Source: JAHEDT01 sp963825615
GTDB lineage: Bacteria; Desulfobacterota; Desulfuromonadia; Desulfuromonadales; BM103
Length of the DNA stretch: 64,000 nt
NCBI GenBank assembly: GCA_963825615.1
Contig: CAWGTV010000008.1
Coordinates: forward strand, 839,323-903,322
Reading direction: 5' to 3'
The notes beneath the pieces were generated by a model. It searched no databases and was not told the origin of the DNA. It saw nothing but the letters and a program-made list of their open reading frames with translations. The position numbers were made by a program, and so were the translations under genes. Positions 16,606 through 25,665 of the stretch are shown piece after piece. Each line of letters starts with the position of its first letter. Position 1 is the first letter of the stretch.

Positions 16606-16744
16606 GTCAATTATGATTGACATTAAGGACCTGCCGAAAGAGATCGTGGCATGTGGCGAAGACGGACAAAAGAAGACCTACATTCTAGTCCCAGCCGGGC
16701 GCAAGTTTGGTGTGAGTTTGCAGGCGCCGCAAATAAATAAATAA
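16598..16744 (+). CDS. Small protein of unknown function (48 aa)
   Basis: It begins at ATG 16598, which overlaps the end of the HTH gene, behind AAAGGAGG. The sequence starts MSESIMIDIKDLPKEIVACG and continues GQKKTYILVPAGRKFGV; no transmembrane segment. The overlap and strong ribosome site argue for a real gene coupled to the HTH protein. Confidence 0.55.
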   Translation: MSESIMIDIKDLPKEIVACGEDGQKKTYILVPAGRKFGVSLQAPQINK

Positions 16745-16765
16745 AAGGGAATAAAAAGGAGCAAT

Positions 16766-16912
16766 ATGTGCGTGTTTTTGCAACTATTCGGTGGCACTGA
16801 ACACATTATGTTCAGCCATAACCACCTCCAGGTAAAAACACGAAAAACACAGGCCAGTGCTGCTTCGATCGTAGCAACCACTCGTTATGGACATAACCTG
16901 AACATGGTTTAA
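16766..16912 (+). CDS. Possible small protein (48 aa)
   Basis: ATG 16766 lies 6 bases after AAAAGGAG. The frame reads MCVFLQLFGGTEHIMFSHNH and ends at TAA 16912. It is polar, basic and of unknown family. Supported only by ribosome site and position between two genes on the same strand. Confidence 0.35.
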   Translation: MCVFLQLFGGTEHIMFSHNHLQVKTRKTQASAASIVATTRYGHNLNMV

Positions 16913-16991
16913 AAAATACCATAAAATTGGTCTAAAAATGGTCACTGTAATTGCTGCAAAGTTAACCGGAAAAAGGTTGTTAAAAATCACG

Positions 16992-17010
16992 CCCTGACAA
17001 CTTGTCAGGG
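16992..17010. promoter_or_regulatory. Palindrome upstream of the rep-like gene
   Basis: CCCTGACAA and TTGTCAGGG separated by a single base form a perfect 9-bp inverted repeat, 100 bp before the rep-like start. The short centre suits a repressor operator or nick-region element better than a terminator. Confidence 0.45.
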
Positions 17011-17111
17011 GCAACAAAAACTAAACGCCCCGTAGCCAGCCAAAGCTGCCAGCCAGTAGCAAGCCATGGGCGGACTCTTCAGCGCAAAACGCGCAGAAAG
17101 GAGATCCTCTC

Positions 17112-17861
17112 ATGGCTTTTCTATGTCCAGAGGCTCAAAGTAAAATAGAAGAAAATATGGCGTGGTCTGTAACACGCCATACGCAAATCCCACTTCAGGG
17201 TGGATTTCGTAGGGTTGCCCATGGAATTGACTCTTTGGACATTGGCTTCTTTGTGCAGTGGAATGGCCATTGGGACAAGTTGAGCCGTGGGCTGCAAATC
17301 AAAAAAGAAGAGGCCCGAGGTGAGGAAGGTATAAAAGACCAGACACCTAGTGGTCGTCCTTTCTTCCACTTACCAACAGGCAAGTCCCCCAACTATCGGT
17401 ACCATCTCAAATTCCCCGAGTACCATCTCTACCTTTCTATAACGAATCCGCCAGGGGAATCGCCAAACGTTTATGTTTCGATTCTCTCTGAAAGCCTCTG
17501 GCACAAAGGAGTCCTTGAGTCTGTCCAACAGATAACAGAAGACCTGCAAGAACTTCATGGGGCTATTTTTAAGGTATTGGTGAGTCGATGCGACCTATGT
17601 GTTGATTTCTTGCTGCCAGAAAACCCCACCTTGGAATTCATCAAACATCACATGGTGAGTAGAACCAAGAAAACAAACCATTACGAAGACAGTGGCGTTT
17701 TGGAAACTTTCTATGCCGGAAAGCGTGGTGCCAAGATTCAACTTCGCATCTACAACAAGGGCAAAGAGATTATGTCGGCATCCGGAAAACGTTGGTTTCT
17801 AGGCAATAAGAAAATGGTTTTTCCCCTTTCATCGTCAATAATTGAAATGGCAGTTGTATAG
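17112..17861 (+). pseudogene. Replication initiation protein (Rep_trans-like), 3' truncated
   Basis: The 249-aa frame resembles the Rep_trans/phage replication-initiation family: an N-terminal half with a WNG and glycine-rich region, then LVSRCDLCVDFLLPE, TFYAGKRGAKIQLRIYNKGKEI and SASGKRWFL, typical of these rolling-circle initiators (basic tail after the YNKGKE motif). After Leu at about 17799 the frame leaves the family and runs on for about 20 codons of unrelated sequence to 17861. The true C-terminal part is missing. It starts at ATG 17112 after AAAGGAG. It would have replicated a small element carrying the preceding genes. Confidence 0.65.
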
Positions 17862-17920
17862 AGGTCACGTATCTTCTTCTCATATTCAAGGGCTGTTTTA
17901 AGGGTTGTTATTGAATCCAT
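17812..17920 (-). pseudogene. N-terminal fragment of a ferritin-like (rubrerythrin-type) protein
   Basis: From ATG 17920, behind AGGAG, the frame reads MDSITTLKTALEYEKKIRDLYTTA then IIDDERGKTIF, the first helix of ferritin-like domain proteins with the iron-ligand Glu in YEKK. Where the family continues with an ALADDEQ-type helix, the sequence switches into the rep gene. Only about 36 codons remain. It shows that both genes were cut at the same point near 17800-17813. Confidence 0.6.
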
Positions 17921-18166
17921 GTCATCTCCTTGATCTGTCATTGAAAAGCACCATTTGTCGGAAAATCGCTCCCTCTCCCTACTATATGTCTTTCATCCTT
18001 ATTGTCACACTCTATATCAGGAAGGCATCAGAGAACACCTGGAAAATCAGCAGGGGGGAAGGGAAGGCGTGTGGTGTGAAAACAGTTTCTGGTGGTTGGT
18101 GTGAGTAAATTTATATGGAAAAAAGGATGCGCCGCCGGTGAACTGCTTCCAGGCAGCGCCGGATAT

Positions 18167-18617
18167 CTAGGGTTGCGCTTGATTTAAAATACTGGGGAGG
18201 CTGACGATGAACTCCCTGATCTCGTCGCGTACTCTGCGGTAATGAGTCAGCGCTTCCTCCTTTGATTCCGCCTCACGGGCAAGTTCGGGAGGGTCTTCGA
18301 AACCTCGATGAATCGTTTTACCTGGAAAGAACGGGCAGGTTTCGTGTGCGTGGCCGCACAGGGTTATCACCCAGTCAAAGTGCTGGATCGGCAGTTCATC
18401 AATGGTCTTGGACGCATGGGCTGAAATATCCACGCCGACCTCCCGCATCGCTTCAACGGCCAGTTGATTCAGGCCATGTTTTTCAATGCCGGCGGAGTAG
18501 GCACTGAATCCCGTCTGCCAGGAGATGCCTGGCCCATCCTTCCGCCATCTGGCTGCGGCACGAGTTGCCGGTGCAGAGAAAGAGAACAGTGGTCTTGCCG
18601 GTATGTTTCTGGGTCAT
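18167..18617 (-). pseudogene. arsC: Thioredoxin-dependent arsenate reductase, frameshifted
   Basis: The N-terminal frame from ATG 18617 gives FLCTGNSCRSQMAEGW, the CX5R phosphatase-like loop of low-molecular-weight-phosphatase-type ArsC. Near 18500 the reading passes into another frame (FSAYSAGIEKHGLNQLAVEAM) that continues with TIDELPIQHFDWVITLCGHAHETCPFFPG and ends at 18167. The redox Cys pair C-x6-C expected for thioredoxin-coupled enzymes is present. One base change would restore a protein of about 150 aa that reduces arsenate to arsenite. It lies 33 bp downstream of the arsenite exporter on the same strand. Confidence 0.85.
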
Positions 18618-18650
18618 GGGGGTATTGATTTACATGCGGAGAAAGGTAAC

Positions 18651-19835
18651 TCACTTTTCAAACCAGGATGCCGTTCGCTTGCAGTAGCCGACAAGCATCA
18701 GCATGACGGGAACTTCTATCAGCACGCCGACGACGGTAGCAAGGGCCGCGCCCGATGACAGGCCAAAGAGCATAACGGCCGTGGCGATGGCAACCTCGAA
18801 GTGATTGGATGCCCCGATCATCGCCGCAGGGGCGGCATCCTCATAACGGAGCCTGAAAAATTTTGCCGCACCATAGCCCAGAGCAAAGATCAGAATCGTT
18901 TGAATGAACAGCGGAATGGCAATCCAGACAATCGTCAGCGGATTAGAGGTGATGACCTCTCCCTTGAAGCTGAAAAGAAGCACAAGGGTCAGGAGCAGGG
19001 CTGTGATGGTCAGCGGCGTCAGGACCCCCAGAAACTTTTCCTTGAACCAGGGCTCTCCTTTGGCGGCGATGATCCATTTTCGCGACAGATAACCGGTCAC
19101 CAGCGGGAGGGCAACGTAAATCGAGACAGACAGGAGCAGCGCCTGCCAGGGAATCGGCAGCCTGCCCACGCCCAGCAGGAATCCGCCGAGGACGCCGTAG
19201 AGCAGCAGCATGGTGAGCGAGTTGATTGCCACCATGACAAGCGTCAAACCGTCATTGCCCCTGGCGAGATATCCCCAGACCAGGACCATGGCGGTACAGG
19301 GCGCGATTCCAAGCAGGATGCAACCGGCGAAATAGCTTCTCCACAAGGGAACCTGCAGCATTTTCACCCCTTCCTGCAAAACCACCACTCCTGCCCCGTG
19401 TTGGGCTCCGACCGGAAGATCGAGGCCGAACGGCAGCTTAACCAGGTCCATCGCCTCTGCACCAATAAAGGATTTGAACAAAAAACCCAGAAAAAGCAGA
19501 GCGATTGCATACATGGTAAACGGCTTGACGCACCAGTTGAGAACAAGTGTCAGCAAGACCGGCTTGCCGCTTTTCCCCGCTTTGATCACCGAAGCGAAAT
19601 CGATCTTTACCATGATTGGATACATCATGAAAAACAGGCATATGGCTATTGGAATTGAAACCACCGGCGCCCCGTCGATGTAAATTGACATGGCATCAAG
19701 ATTTTTCGCCAGGTTCGGGGCTATTTTCCCCAGCACTATACCCCCGACAATACATAAACCGATCCACACGGTCAGATAGCGCTCGAAAAGACTGCTCATC
19801 CTTCTTGTATCCGGGACACTGTTTTTCTCAATCAT
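18651..19835 (-). CDS. acr3: Arsenite efflux transporter, Acr3 family
   Basis: This 394-aa protein has about ten hydrophobic segments and belongs to the bile-acid/sodium/arsenite transporter superfamily. Conserved Acr3 features include LNWCVKPFTMYAIA (with the Cys required for arsenite transport), SYFAGCILLGIAPCTAMVLVW and IGASNHFEVAIATAVMLFG. It exports arsenite from the cytoplasm, and is followed on the same strand by a (frameshifted) arsC. No ArsR gene is seen beside it; the 195 bp upstream have no obvious ArsR site. Intact. Confidence 0.95.
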   Translation of the reverse strand: MIEKNSVPDTRRMSSLFERYLTVWIGLCIVGGIVLGKIAPNLAKNLDAMSIYIDGAPVVSIPIAICLFFMMYPIMVKIDFASVIKAGKSGKPVLLTLVLNWCVKPFTMYAIALLFLGFLFKSFIGAEAMDLVKLPFGLDLPVGAQHGAGVVVLQEGVKMLQVPLWRSYFAGCILLGIAPCTAMVLVWGYLARGNDGLTLVMVAINSLTMLLLYGVLGGFLLGVGRLPIPWQALLLSVSIYVALPLVTGYLSRKWIIAAKGEPWFKEKFLGVLTPLTITALLLTLVLLFSFKGEVITSNPLTIVWIAIPLFIQTILIFALGYGAAKFFRLRYEDAAPAAMIGASNHFEVAIATAVMLFGLSSGAALATVVGVLIEVPVMLMLVGYCKRTASWFEK

Positions 19836-20029
19836 CTCATTTTCCTCATAGATTTTCAGGAACCTTGAAAAGTCCTAATTTTCTTCCAGGGCAGAAGGAA
19901 GTGGGCAACGTCTGTTACGCTATTATTATCCTTTTAGTACGAGTCAGGCTAGCGTAAAAAGGTAGCTTACGGCTCCCGGGCTTGTGCCGCTTCTCATCTC
20001 GCAATGATTAACGCCTGAGAGACCATTTG

Positions 20030-20911
20030 CTATGGACAGCACCACAAGGTTATTTTTTCCGTCTGCCTGATAAGGGAAGCGGTGGTGTCTCCAGCAAGCC
20101 TGACGCTTTTCAGGAGTCCCTGCTCTTGCCCGTGGAGACCGACTGCTATGGCTGCAAACCCATTTTTTTCCGCATGACTCAGGATAGTTCCGGCAACATT
20201 GAGGCCCCAGGTACTCTCCTTTCTGATCCGTTCGGCAGCGATGTCATGGTCTTGAAGAATTTTGCAGGATTTTGCAAAAATCGTTTCTACGTCGAGTCCC
20301 GCCCCGTTTTCCACGTAAAGAAGCGTAATTTCATGCTGCTCCTGGCGGGAGAGGATATATCCGCTGTGGTCTACGGCTCTCATCGAATCTTCTGATCCAT
20401 CCACGCAGACAAGAACATTTTTTCTGCCCAATTCCGGCTCCGGGCAGACCCATAACGGGGTGGATAGCATGCTGTCGCTGATGATTGACTGGGCAATTTC
20501 ATCAGCAGGTCGTTCAAAGAACCACTGCAGGGTATAGGAGGCCCGTTTCCCAAGGATGATCGCATCATAGAGTCCCTGCGAACCCTCATTGAGAATATCT
20601 TTTACTTTGCCATAGCGTTCGGCAAAGGTTTTGGTAACCATCCGGTCAACAGACATCCTGCTCTGGCCCAGCAGCTCAGTCGCCTTTTCGAGCGCCTTTC
20701 TGGAGCCGACGGTCAGTTGGCCGGACAATTTGTCGGAAGGGTCTTCCCACATCTCCATCAACGCCTGATTCATGTCGTTACAATCGAGCCTGCAGATATG
20801 CAGGAGGGTGATCTGGTGTTCGGAGAGTTTCTTGAAAAATGAGCAGATAAAATCTACCCCGGTCAGATGATTATAGTCGTCACTTACCGTAACCAGGAAA
20901 TGTTTCTTCAT
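20030..20911 (-). CDS. Tandem universal stress protein
   Basis: The 293-aa protein has two UspA-like alpha/beta domains. The first (MKKHFLVTVSDDYNHLTGVDFICSF) is degenerate. The second (NVLVCVDGSEDSMRAVDHSGYIL, residues about 163-290) has the canonical start but its nucleotide loop reads GLHGQEQGLLKS rather than the full ATP-binding G-2x-G-9x-G-S/T pattern. Role not specific: stress adaptation or energy-linked signalling in the cytoplasm. It shares its strand with psiE-like and a second Usp gene, but has its own 160+ bp intergenic regions. Confidence 0.82.
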   Translation of the reverse strand: MKKHFLVTVSDDYNHLTGVDFICSFFKKLSEHQITLLHICRLDCNDMNQALMEMWEDPSDKLSGQLTVGSRKALEKATELLGQSRMSVDRMVTKTFAERYGKVKDILNEGSQGLYDAIILGKRASYTLQWFFERPADEIAQSIISDSMLSTPLWVCPEPELGRKNVLVCVDGSEDSMRAVDHSGYILSRQEQHEITLLYVENGAGLDVETIFAKSCKILQDHDIAAERIRKESTWGLNVAGTILSHAEKNGFAAIAVGLHGQEQGLLKSVRLAGDTTASLIRQTEKITLWCCP

Positions 20912-21085
20912 GGAGTTTCTCCCTAATAATTACAGACTAATACATAGAGTTAGTCTGCTAAAAATTAATGAGGCGGGTAGTGAAAGTCCAGCAGCCATGA
21001 GAAAAAGATCAGAGGATGTCCTTGACAATGCGATGCCTTGGCTGAGAACTTTTCTTCTGCCGGTGCAAGTAATGAGGGGGGCTGA

Positions 21086-21535
21086 TCAGCTTCCATTTTG
21101 CATATTTTCCGGAATCTTGTGAATGAGATAATAGGTGAGACCCGTCGCGATAAGCACAAGGCCGGTTGCAAAAACATACATCGAATTGAGCTCATCGTAA
21201 TCAAGGATGATAATTTTTCGTGCAACCGCCATGAGTGCGGTGGCAAGTACAATTTTTACATGGATGACGTCATCGCGCAGGTAAAGAATGATGTTCTGGA
21301 ATATCTCAATCGCGATGAGGACAACCATGAAGGCACCGAATGCCGCCAGGATGTCTCCAATTGTAAGGATAAACCGCGGCGGAGCGAGAAGGCGCTGGTA
21401 CAGTGTCCAGCCTACGTCGACAACTCCTGATACGATGAGCAGGATCATCAGGAAGGCGAGAATCTTCAGGCTGTAGTGGATGGTTTTTTTCAAAAACCAG
21501 AGGACTTTGTCGTCCGATTTGGCTAGATATTTCAT
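21086..21535 (-). CDS. PsiE-family membrane protein
   Basis: About 149 aa from ATG 21535 (MKYLAKSDD), behind GGCAGG; an in-frame ATG at 21553 is also possible. Four hydrophobic helices are evident (ILAFLMILLIVSGVVDVGW, FILTIGDILAAFGAFMVVLIAIEIF, VHIKIVLATALMAVARKIIILDY-type segment, YVFATGLVLIATGLTYYL). The ARKIIILDYDELNS segment is the hallmark of the phosphate-starvation-inducible PsiE family, of unknown biochemical role. Neighbours are two Usp genes on the same strand, so a stress cluster is likely. Confidence 0.8.
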   Translation of the reverse strand: MKYLAKSDDKVLWFLKKTIHYSLKILAFLMILLIVSGVVDVGWTLYQRLLAPPRFILTIGDILAAFGAFMVVLIAIEIFQNIILYLRDDVIHVKIVLATALMAVARKIIILDYDELNSMYVFATGLVLIATGLTYYLIHKIPENMQNGS

Positions 21536-21588
21536 AATATGACCTGCCGTCACGCAAATAGCTTCTGCTTCATAAAGGTAATCGCAAT

Positions 21589-22523
21589 CTATACAATTAC
21601 CGGTGATTCATAATCATCTGGCTTTACTGCCAGCACACTGCATTGTACCTGGGCAAGCAGTTTCTCAACCGTGTTGCCGATTAACAGTCCGGGTATACCG
21701 GAACGGCCGATAGTACCGAGTACCAGTACCTCGATCCCCATGTTTTTAAGTGCTTTTTCAATTGCTTCGTCTGTTTTTCCTTCCTTGACATGAATGTGAT
21801 CCTCGCGGGGCTCGATATGTGCAGATTCCAGGAGTTTGTATATTTTCTGCTTTCCCTCACGCTCAAGCTGATCTTTCATCTGCTGTATGTCGGCTTCGCT
21901 GAGATTAAATCGCGGTCCCCGCAGAATCAGTTCTGAAGGCAGATACCAGGAATATAAATAGTGTGCTTCCCCCTTCTCTCGCTGAGCAAGTGAATAAGCA
22001 AGTTCGACAATTTTCTTGTTGAGCTGTTTTGTCTCTGTACTGTCTGCGCCGGCATCGACTGCGCCGAGGACCCTCTTGAGTTCACCGGATCGATTGTCCT
22101 GGATTATCCATATCGGGCACGGACATTTTCTGATGAGTCTCATGGCAAGCTGGTCTATACCTTTGGGTGCAGAGCCTCGTTTCATGACCAGGTCGTGCTT
22201 GTCCTTGATCACTTTCCTGATGACAGCAAGAAAGCCTGTGCCTTGCAGAATCTCGGAAGAGACCTGGATACCATCTCCATCTGTCGCCGGAAACAAAAAT
22301 TTCTATATCTTTCTTGTGCCTGGTCAATGACCAGAGAAGTGAGTTGCTGACCCTTGTGAAAGAAGGTACGGCTGAGCTGCTCAAATGGTCCGTTTTCAAT
22401 GACACGGACAACCGTTACCGCAGCGTTATTGATTCGGGCAAGGGAAATGACCTTTTCAACGACAGAATCCTCCAGGGACGTCTCAGACTCGACGATATAG
22501 AGGATGTTTTTAAAACGTTTCAC
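21589..22523 (-). pseudogene. Second tandem universal stress protein, frameshifted
   Basis: The N-terminal frame from ATG 22523 (MKRFKNILYIVESETSLEDSVVEKVISLARINNAAVTVV) hands over near 22290 to the frame that reads GDGIQVSSEILQGTGFLAVIRKV and onwards. The C-terminal Usp domain (LGAVDAGADSTETKQLNKKIVELAYSLA ... VLGTIGRSGIPGLLIGNTVEKLLAQVQCSVLAVKPDDY) has an intact nucleotide-binding GxxG-x9-G-N-T signature. Restoring one base would give a protein of about 310 aa. The break falls in an A-rich run (AAACAAAAATTT), so a sequencing indel is as likely as real decay. Confidence 0.8.
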
Positions 22524-22721
22524 TGTAGACCCTCCAGAAACTCATCTGTTATCATTGCTGCCGGCAGGTTAAATACATTGTTTAGGGTAAATTGATAAGA
22601 CCGTCAGAACAATAAACAAGTATGGAAATAGAAAAATTGTTGATTTTGCATGCCCGACCGGCAGTTGTCTCGAGTTTTTCCCTCAGGATCTGGAACAGGA
22701 TAATTACAGCAAGACAATCTC

Positions 22722-22838
22722 ATGACTTTGATTGATAAAGGTAGGACAAAAAGCACCTGATTTTAACGCCCCAGGTTATCAGCAGGGAAAATTCATAAAT
22801 ATCAGGCTCACATTACAGGGTCTGGGATAATTTTCCCG
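22722..22838 (+). pseudogene. N-terminal remnant of a peroxiredoxin
   Basis: The stretch encodes MTLID and, one base shifted, VGQKAPDFNAPGYQQGKFINIRL, which matches the start of AhpC/Prx-type peroxiredoxins. The catalytic Cys region is absent and the frame stops at 22838. A hairpin GCAGCACC/GGTGCTGC follows at about 22846-22866. Remnant of a lost gene; the rest of this 370-bp gap holds nothing I recognise. Confidence 0.5.
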
Positions 22839-22893
22839 GCCTTGGCAGCACCTTTACGGTGCTGCTTCCTGTCGCCGGGAGCTGAGGTTGGAA

Positions 22894-23706
22894 TTACCCG
22901 GTTTGCTGCTTACCCCGGGCAGCCTCGTGCGGAGCGAACGGCTCGAACGGTCGGCGGTGTTTCCGGTTGAATTTTGTTTCCCAGGCCTGCAGACGCTGCA
23001 GATACTCCTTTGAGTTTTCGAATGTGACCCTCTTTTTCCCATGCGGTGTTTTTTGAGCCCATGCCCACCAGTTATCCTTTACGAGAAAGTTGGAATAGTC
23101 GGGGTGCTGCATGACAAGCAGCTGAAAAATCAGCTCTATATGCGGTTGCTCTATCTCATCTGGGCCGAGTTCAAGAAGAAAGACGCCGTCCGACTTGGTT
23201 TTTCCTTTGTCGATTTTTTTCTGGTAGGTCCACTGGAGGTCGTCGAAGACAATCCAGCCGCCCGGTTTGAGGAGCTTGTCGACCAGAAAAAAAGCGGCAC
23301 CATCGATGGTCCAGTTCTTCGGGCCGTCGATGAAACAGAGGTCATAGATTGGAGCGCAGCAATTATCATAACTGTTTTCCATGATTTTCTTTTTCAGGAA
23401 CCAGTTGTATCCGGTATGCTCTCTGTTTATACTGACCCATCTGCTCAGCCCGGTTGTTTCCATGAGTTCCTCGATGGACGGTTTCTGCCATGATAAACCG
23501 GAGAGTATATCGACCGAGGTAAGTTGTCCGCTTCCAATCTCGTCAAGGGCTGCAGCGATGTAACAGCTGGATGCACCGTGGGCAAAACCAAGTTCAAGGC
23601 AATGTGCGGGCCTGTTCTCAATTACGAATCGGTAGAGGTCCTTGGCCATTTCGGACATGATGTAAGGAATTCCATCGATCTTATTTCGAATTTCTTCAAA
23701 TTTCAT
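22894..23706 (-). CDS. Class I SAM-dependent methyltransferase-fold protein
   Basis: Start chosen at ATG 23706 (MKFEEIRNKIDGIPYIM), since the upstream extension has no ribosome site. The N-terminal part contains a motif I region HCLELGFAHGASSCYIAAAL with the glycine-rich SAM loop, an acidic motif II (TSVDILSG), YDLCFIDGPKNW and PGGWIVFDD typical of the Methyltransf_24-type family acting on small or sugar-like substrates. The C-terminal 60 residues are basic. About 270 aa. Substrate unknown. Isolated gene, convergent with the glyoxalase-like gene's upstream region. Confidence 0.78.
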   Translation of the reverse strand: MKFEEIRNKIDGIPYIMSEMAKDLYRFVIENRPAHCLELGFAHGASSCYIAAALDEIGSGQLTSVDILSGLSWQKPSIEELMETTGLSRWVSINREHTGYNWFLKKKIMENSYDNCCAPIYDLCFIDGPKNWTIDGAAFFLVDKLLKPGGWIVFDDLQWTYQKKIDKGKTKSDGVFLLELGPDEIEQPHIELIFQLLVMQHPDYSNFLVKDNWWAWAQKTPHGKKRVTFENSKEYLQRLQAWETKFNRKHRRPFEPFAPHEAARGKQQTG

Positions 23707-23853
23707 CTGTGTAGTTATCAAAAAGGAGATGATTTGCCTGCGGACTGAAAAAAAAAACGGACAAGGCAAGAATGAGCTTTCTTTATCAGTCGTATCTCTT
23801 ATATTTTTATTCCATGGTAACCGTCTTTATAAACAGAGCGAAGAGGACTGACA

Positions 23854-24273
23854 ATGAAATATTTGCATACAATGATACGGGTGTTGGATCTTGACAAATC
23901 GGTGGCGTTTTTTTCCGAGAAACTTGGCCTGGTGGAAACCAGGAGAAAAGAGAATGAAGCCGGGCGCTTTACCCTGGTTTTCTTTGCCACTGCACCCGGA
24001 GAGCCTGAAATTGAGCTTACCCATAACTGGGACCAGCAGGAAGCATACAGCGAGGGCAGGAATTTTGGTCATCTCGCCTATAGCGTCGAGAATATCTATG
24101 AATACTGCACCATGCTGATGGATAAAGGGGTGACAATTCTCCGGCCGCCAAGAGATGGCTACATGGCTTTTATTCGGACACCTGACCAGATTTCAATCGA
24201 ATTGCTGCAGCAGGGGGATCGACTGCCGGTCCAGGAGCCGTGGGCATCAATGGAAAACAAGGGAGCCTGGTAG
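23854..24273 (+). CDS. gloA: Lactoylglutathione lyase (glyoxalase I family)
   Basis: The 139-aa protein is of single-domain glyoxalase I length. It starts HTMIRVLDLDKSVAFFSEKLGLVE, with the metal-ligand His5, and continues with EIELTHNW, FGHLAYSVENIYE and TPDQISIELLQ, giving the His-Glu-His-Glu metal set of the family. It isomerises hemithioacetals of methylglyoxal, or a related substrate. ATG 23854 is preceded by a GAGGA. Single gene; converges with the HD-GYP gene, ending 1 bp before it. The exact substrate thiol is not deducible. Confidence 0.85.
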   Translation: MKYLHTMIRVLDLDKSVAFFSEKLGLVETRRKENEAGRFTLVFFATAPGEPEIELTHNWDQQEAYSEGRNFGHLAYSVENIYEYCTMLMDKGVTILRPPRDGYMAFIRTPDQISIELLQQGDRLPVQEPWASMENKGAW

Positions 24274-24274
24274 C

Positions 24275-25654
24275 TCATTCGCTGACCATACCCTGTACTA
24301 ATTCAGCAACGAAAAGGTTCCTGTGCTCACCTGCGGCCAGATTCATCAGCTGCTGGTCGGTGACAGGGATCTCATTTCCCTCCCGATCGTGGGTGATCTG
24401 TATGCGGGGCCGGTCTATTTGCGGACCGACGTTGCTGACGATACCCTTGCTTCCATCAGACAGGATAACACGGTTGCCGGCCGGATAGAGCCCGACAGCC
24501 GAGATGAAGGAAGCCAGCAGCGCAGGATGGAAGCCTCCTCTATCGTTGAGCATGATGCTGAATGTCATATGAGGGGTCAGCGGAGGTTTATAGGGGCGTG
24601 CAGCGGTAAGGGCCTCAAACGCATCACAGATCTGAAGCACAGAGGTTATCGGGTGTCGGGCCGCCCAGGCTGGCTGCCTGGGGTAGCCGGAGCCGTCATG
24701 CCTGATATGGTGTCCCCAGGCTGCGGCAATATCCAGGGGAGTGGTATTCTTCTGCCCCAGCAGAATTTCCGCTCCCATCTGTGAATGTGCCATCATCAAG
24801 GCGAATTCTTCCTTGTTCAATTTGCCCGGTTTGTAGAGAATGTCGTCTGGAATTTTACTTTTACCGACATCGTGAAGCAGTCCGGCCGTGCCGATCGAAA
24901 GGAGTACGTCCTCGCCCCAGTTGAATGAGTTTGCAAGAAATACCGCCAGTGCCGCAACCCGGACTGAATGCCCCACCGTATAGGTGTCATAATCGGGGTA
25001 ATGGACGTGCTGCATCATGTCAGAAAATCGGGTCTGGGTGAAGTGCAGCATATATTCACTGACGGATCTCGTGTTGTCGATATCTATGTCGTTGCCGCTG
25101 GCCACATCCCCGTGTGCCTGGGCAACCGCGTCAAACAAAGCCTGGTAAATCAAGGTTGGCGAGTGAATGAAGTCGCCGCTGTCCTGACCATGCCAGGCGG
25201 TCTGCTGGTCTCGCGTCATGGCGCCGGAGGGTCCGACATACTGATGGGCTATTTCGATATTGTAGATATCTCTTGAGACCAGCAGTTCCCGTGCTTCCTG
25301 AATGTTTTCGACAGGCGCGGTAAGATCGAGGGTAAGGTTCAGAAAGGCCTTGAATTCAGACTCGGCGGTCTGGCTTGAAAAAGCAATTCCTCCACATCTG
25401 AGTTTTGCAGCGAAGTTGATAAGTTGTCGACCGACGATGGAGGGTCCGACAAGATTTCTTCCTTCGAAAACAAGATTGTTGTCAATTATCCCGATGAAGA
25501 GTTTGTCGATTTCGTTTTCAACACAGAACTCTCTGAGCTTTTTCATGAAATCGATCGTCAGCGTTTCAACTTTCGGGTGTGCTCCAAAGTAGAGCTTGCG
25601 GGTGGAAATGGTTCTGCAGAGCAGGATTAACAGCGTGTTCAGATTATCATACAT
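24275..25654 (-). CDS. HD-GYP domain phosphodiesterase-like protein
   Basis: This 459-aa protein has an N-terminal region of about 220 residues without a recognised domain and a C-terminal HD-GYP domain. HD-GYP residues: HSVRVAALA (about 229), LLHDVGKSKIPDDIL (HD at 261-262), MMAHSQMG, and HHIRHDGSGYP (about 315-325), then DAFEALTAARPY. All metal ligands are visible, so cleavage of cyclic-di-GMP is the expected activity. It begins 11 bp after the end of the 639-aa gene on the same strand, and the two probably form an operon. Confidence 0.9.
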   Translation of the reverse strand: MYDNLNTLLILLCRTISTRKLYFGAHPKVETLTIDFMKKLREFCVENEIDKLFIGIIDNNLVFEGRNLVGPSIVGRQLINFAAKLRCGGIAFSSQTAESEFKAFLNLTLDLTAPVENIQEARELLVSRDIYNIEIAHQYVGPSGAMTRDQQTAWHGQDSGDFIHSPTLIYQALFDAVAQAHGDVASGNDIDIDNTRSVSEYMLHFTQTRFSDMMQHVHYPDYDTYTVGHSVRVAALAVFLANSFNWGEDVLLSIGTAGLLHDVGKSKIPDDILYKPGKLNKEEFALMMAHSQMGAEILLGQKNTTPLDIAAAWGHHIRHDGSGYPRQPAWAARHPITSVLQICDAFEALTAARPYKPPLTPHMTFSIMLNDRGGFHPALLASFISAVGLYPAGNRVILSDGSKGIVSNVGPQIDRPRIQITHDREGNEIPVTDQQLMNLAAGEHRNLFVAELVQGMVSE

Positions 25655-25665
25655 AGTTCGTAATC

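Noticed and set aside
16784..17017. 77-codon minus-strand frame
   Set aside because: No ribosome site, and the plus-strand small gene and palindrome explain the region better.
17905..18108. 67-codon plus-strand frame
   Set aside because: It overlaps the ferritin-like remnant's ribosome site on the other strand and shows no coding features.
18801..19658. 285-codon plus-strand frame
   Set aside because: Antisense shadow of the intact acr3 gene, with low-complexity polar translation.
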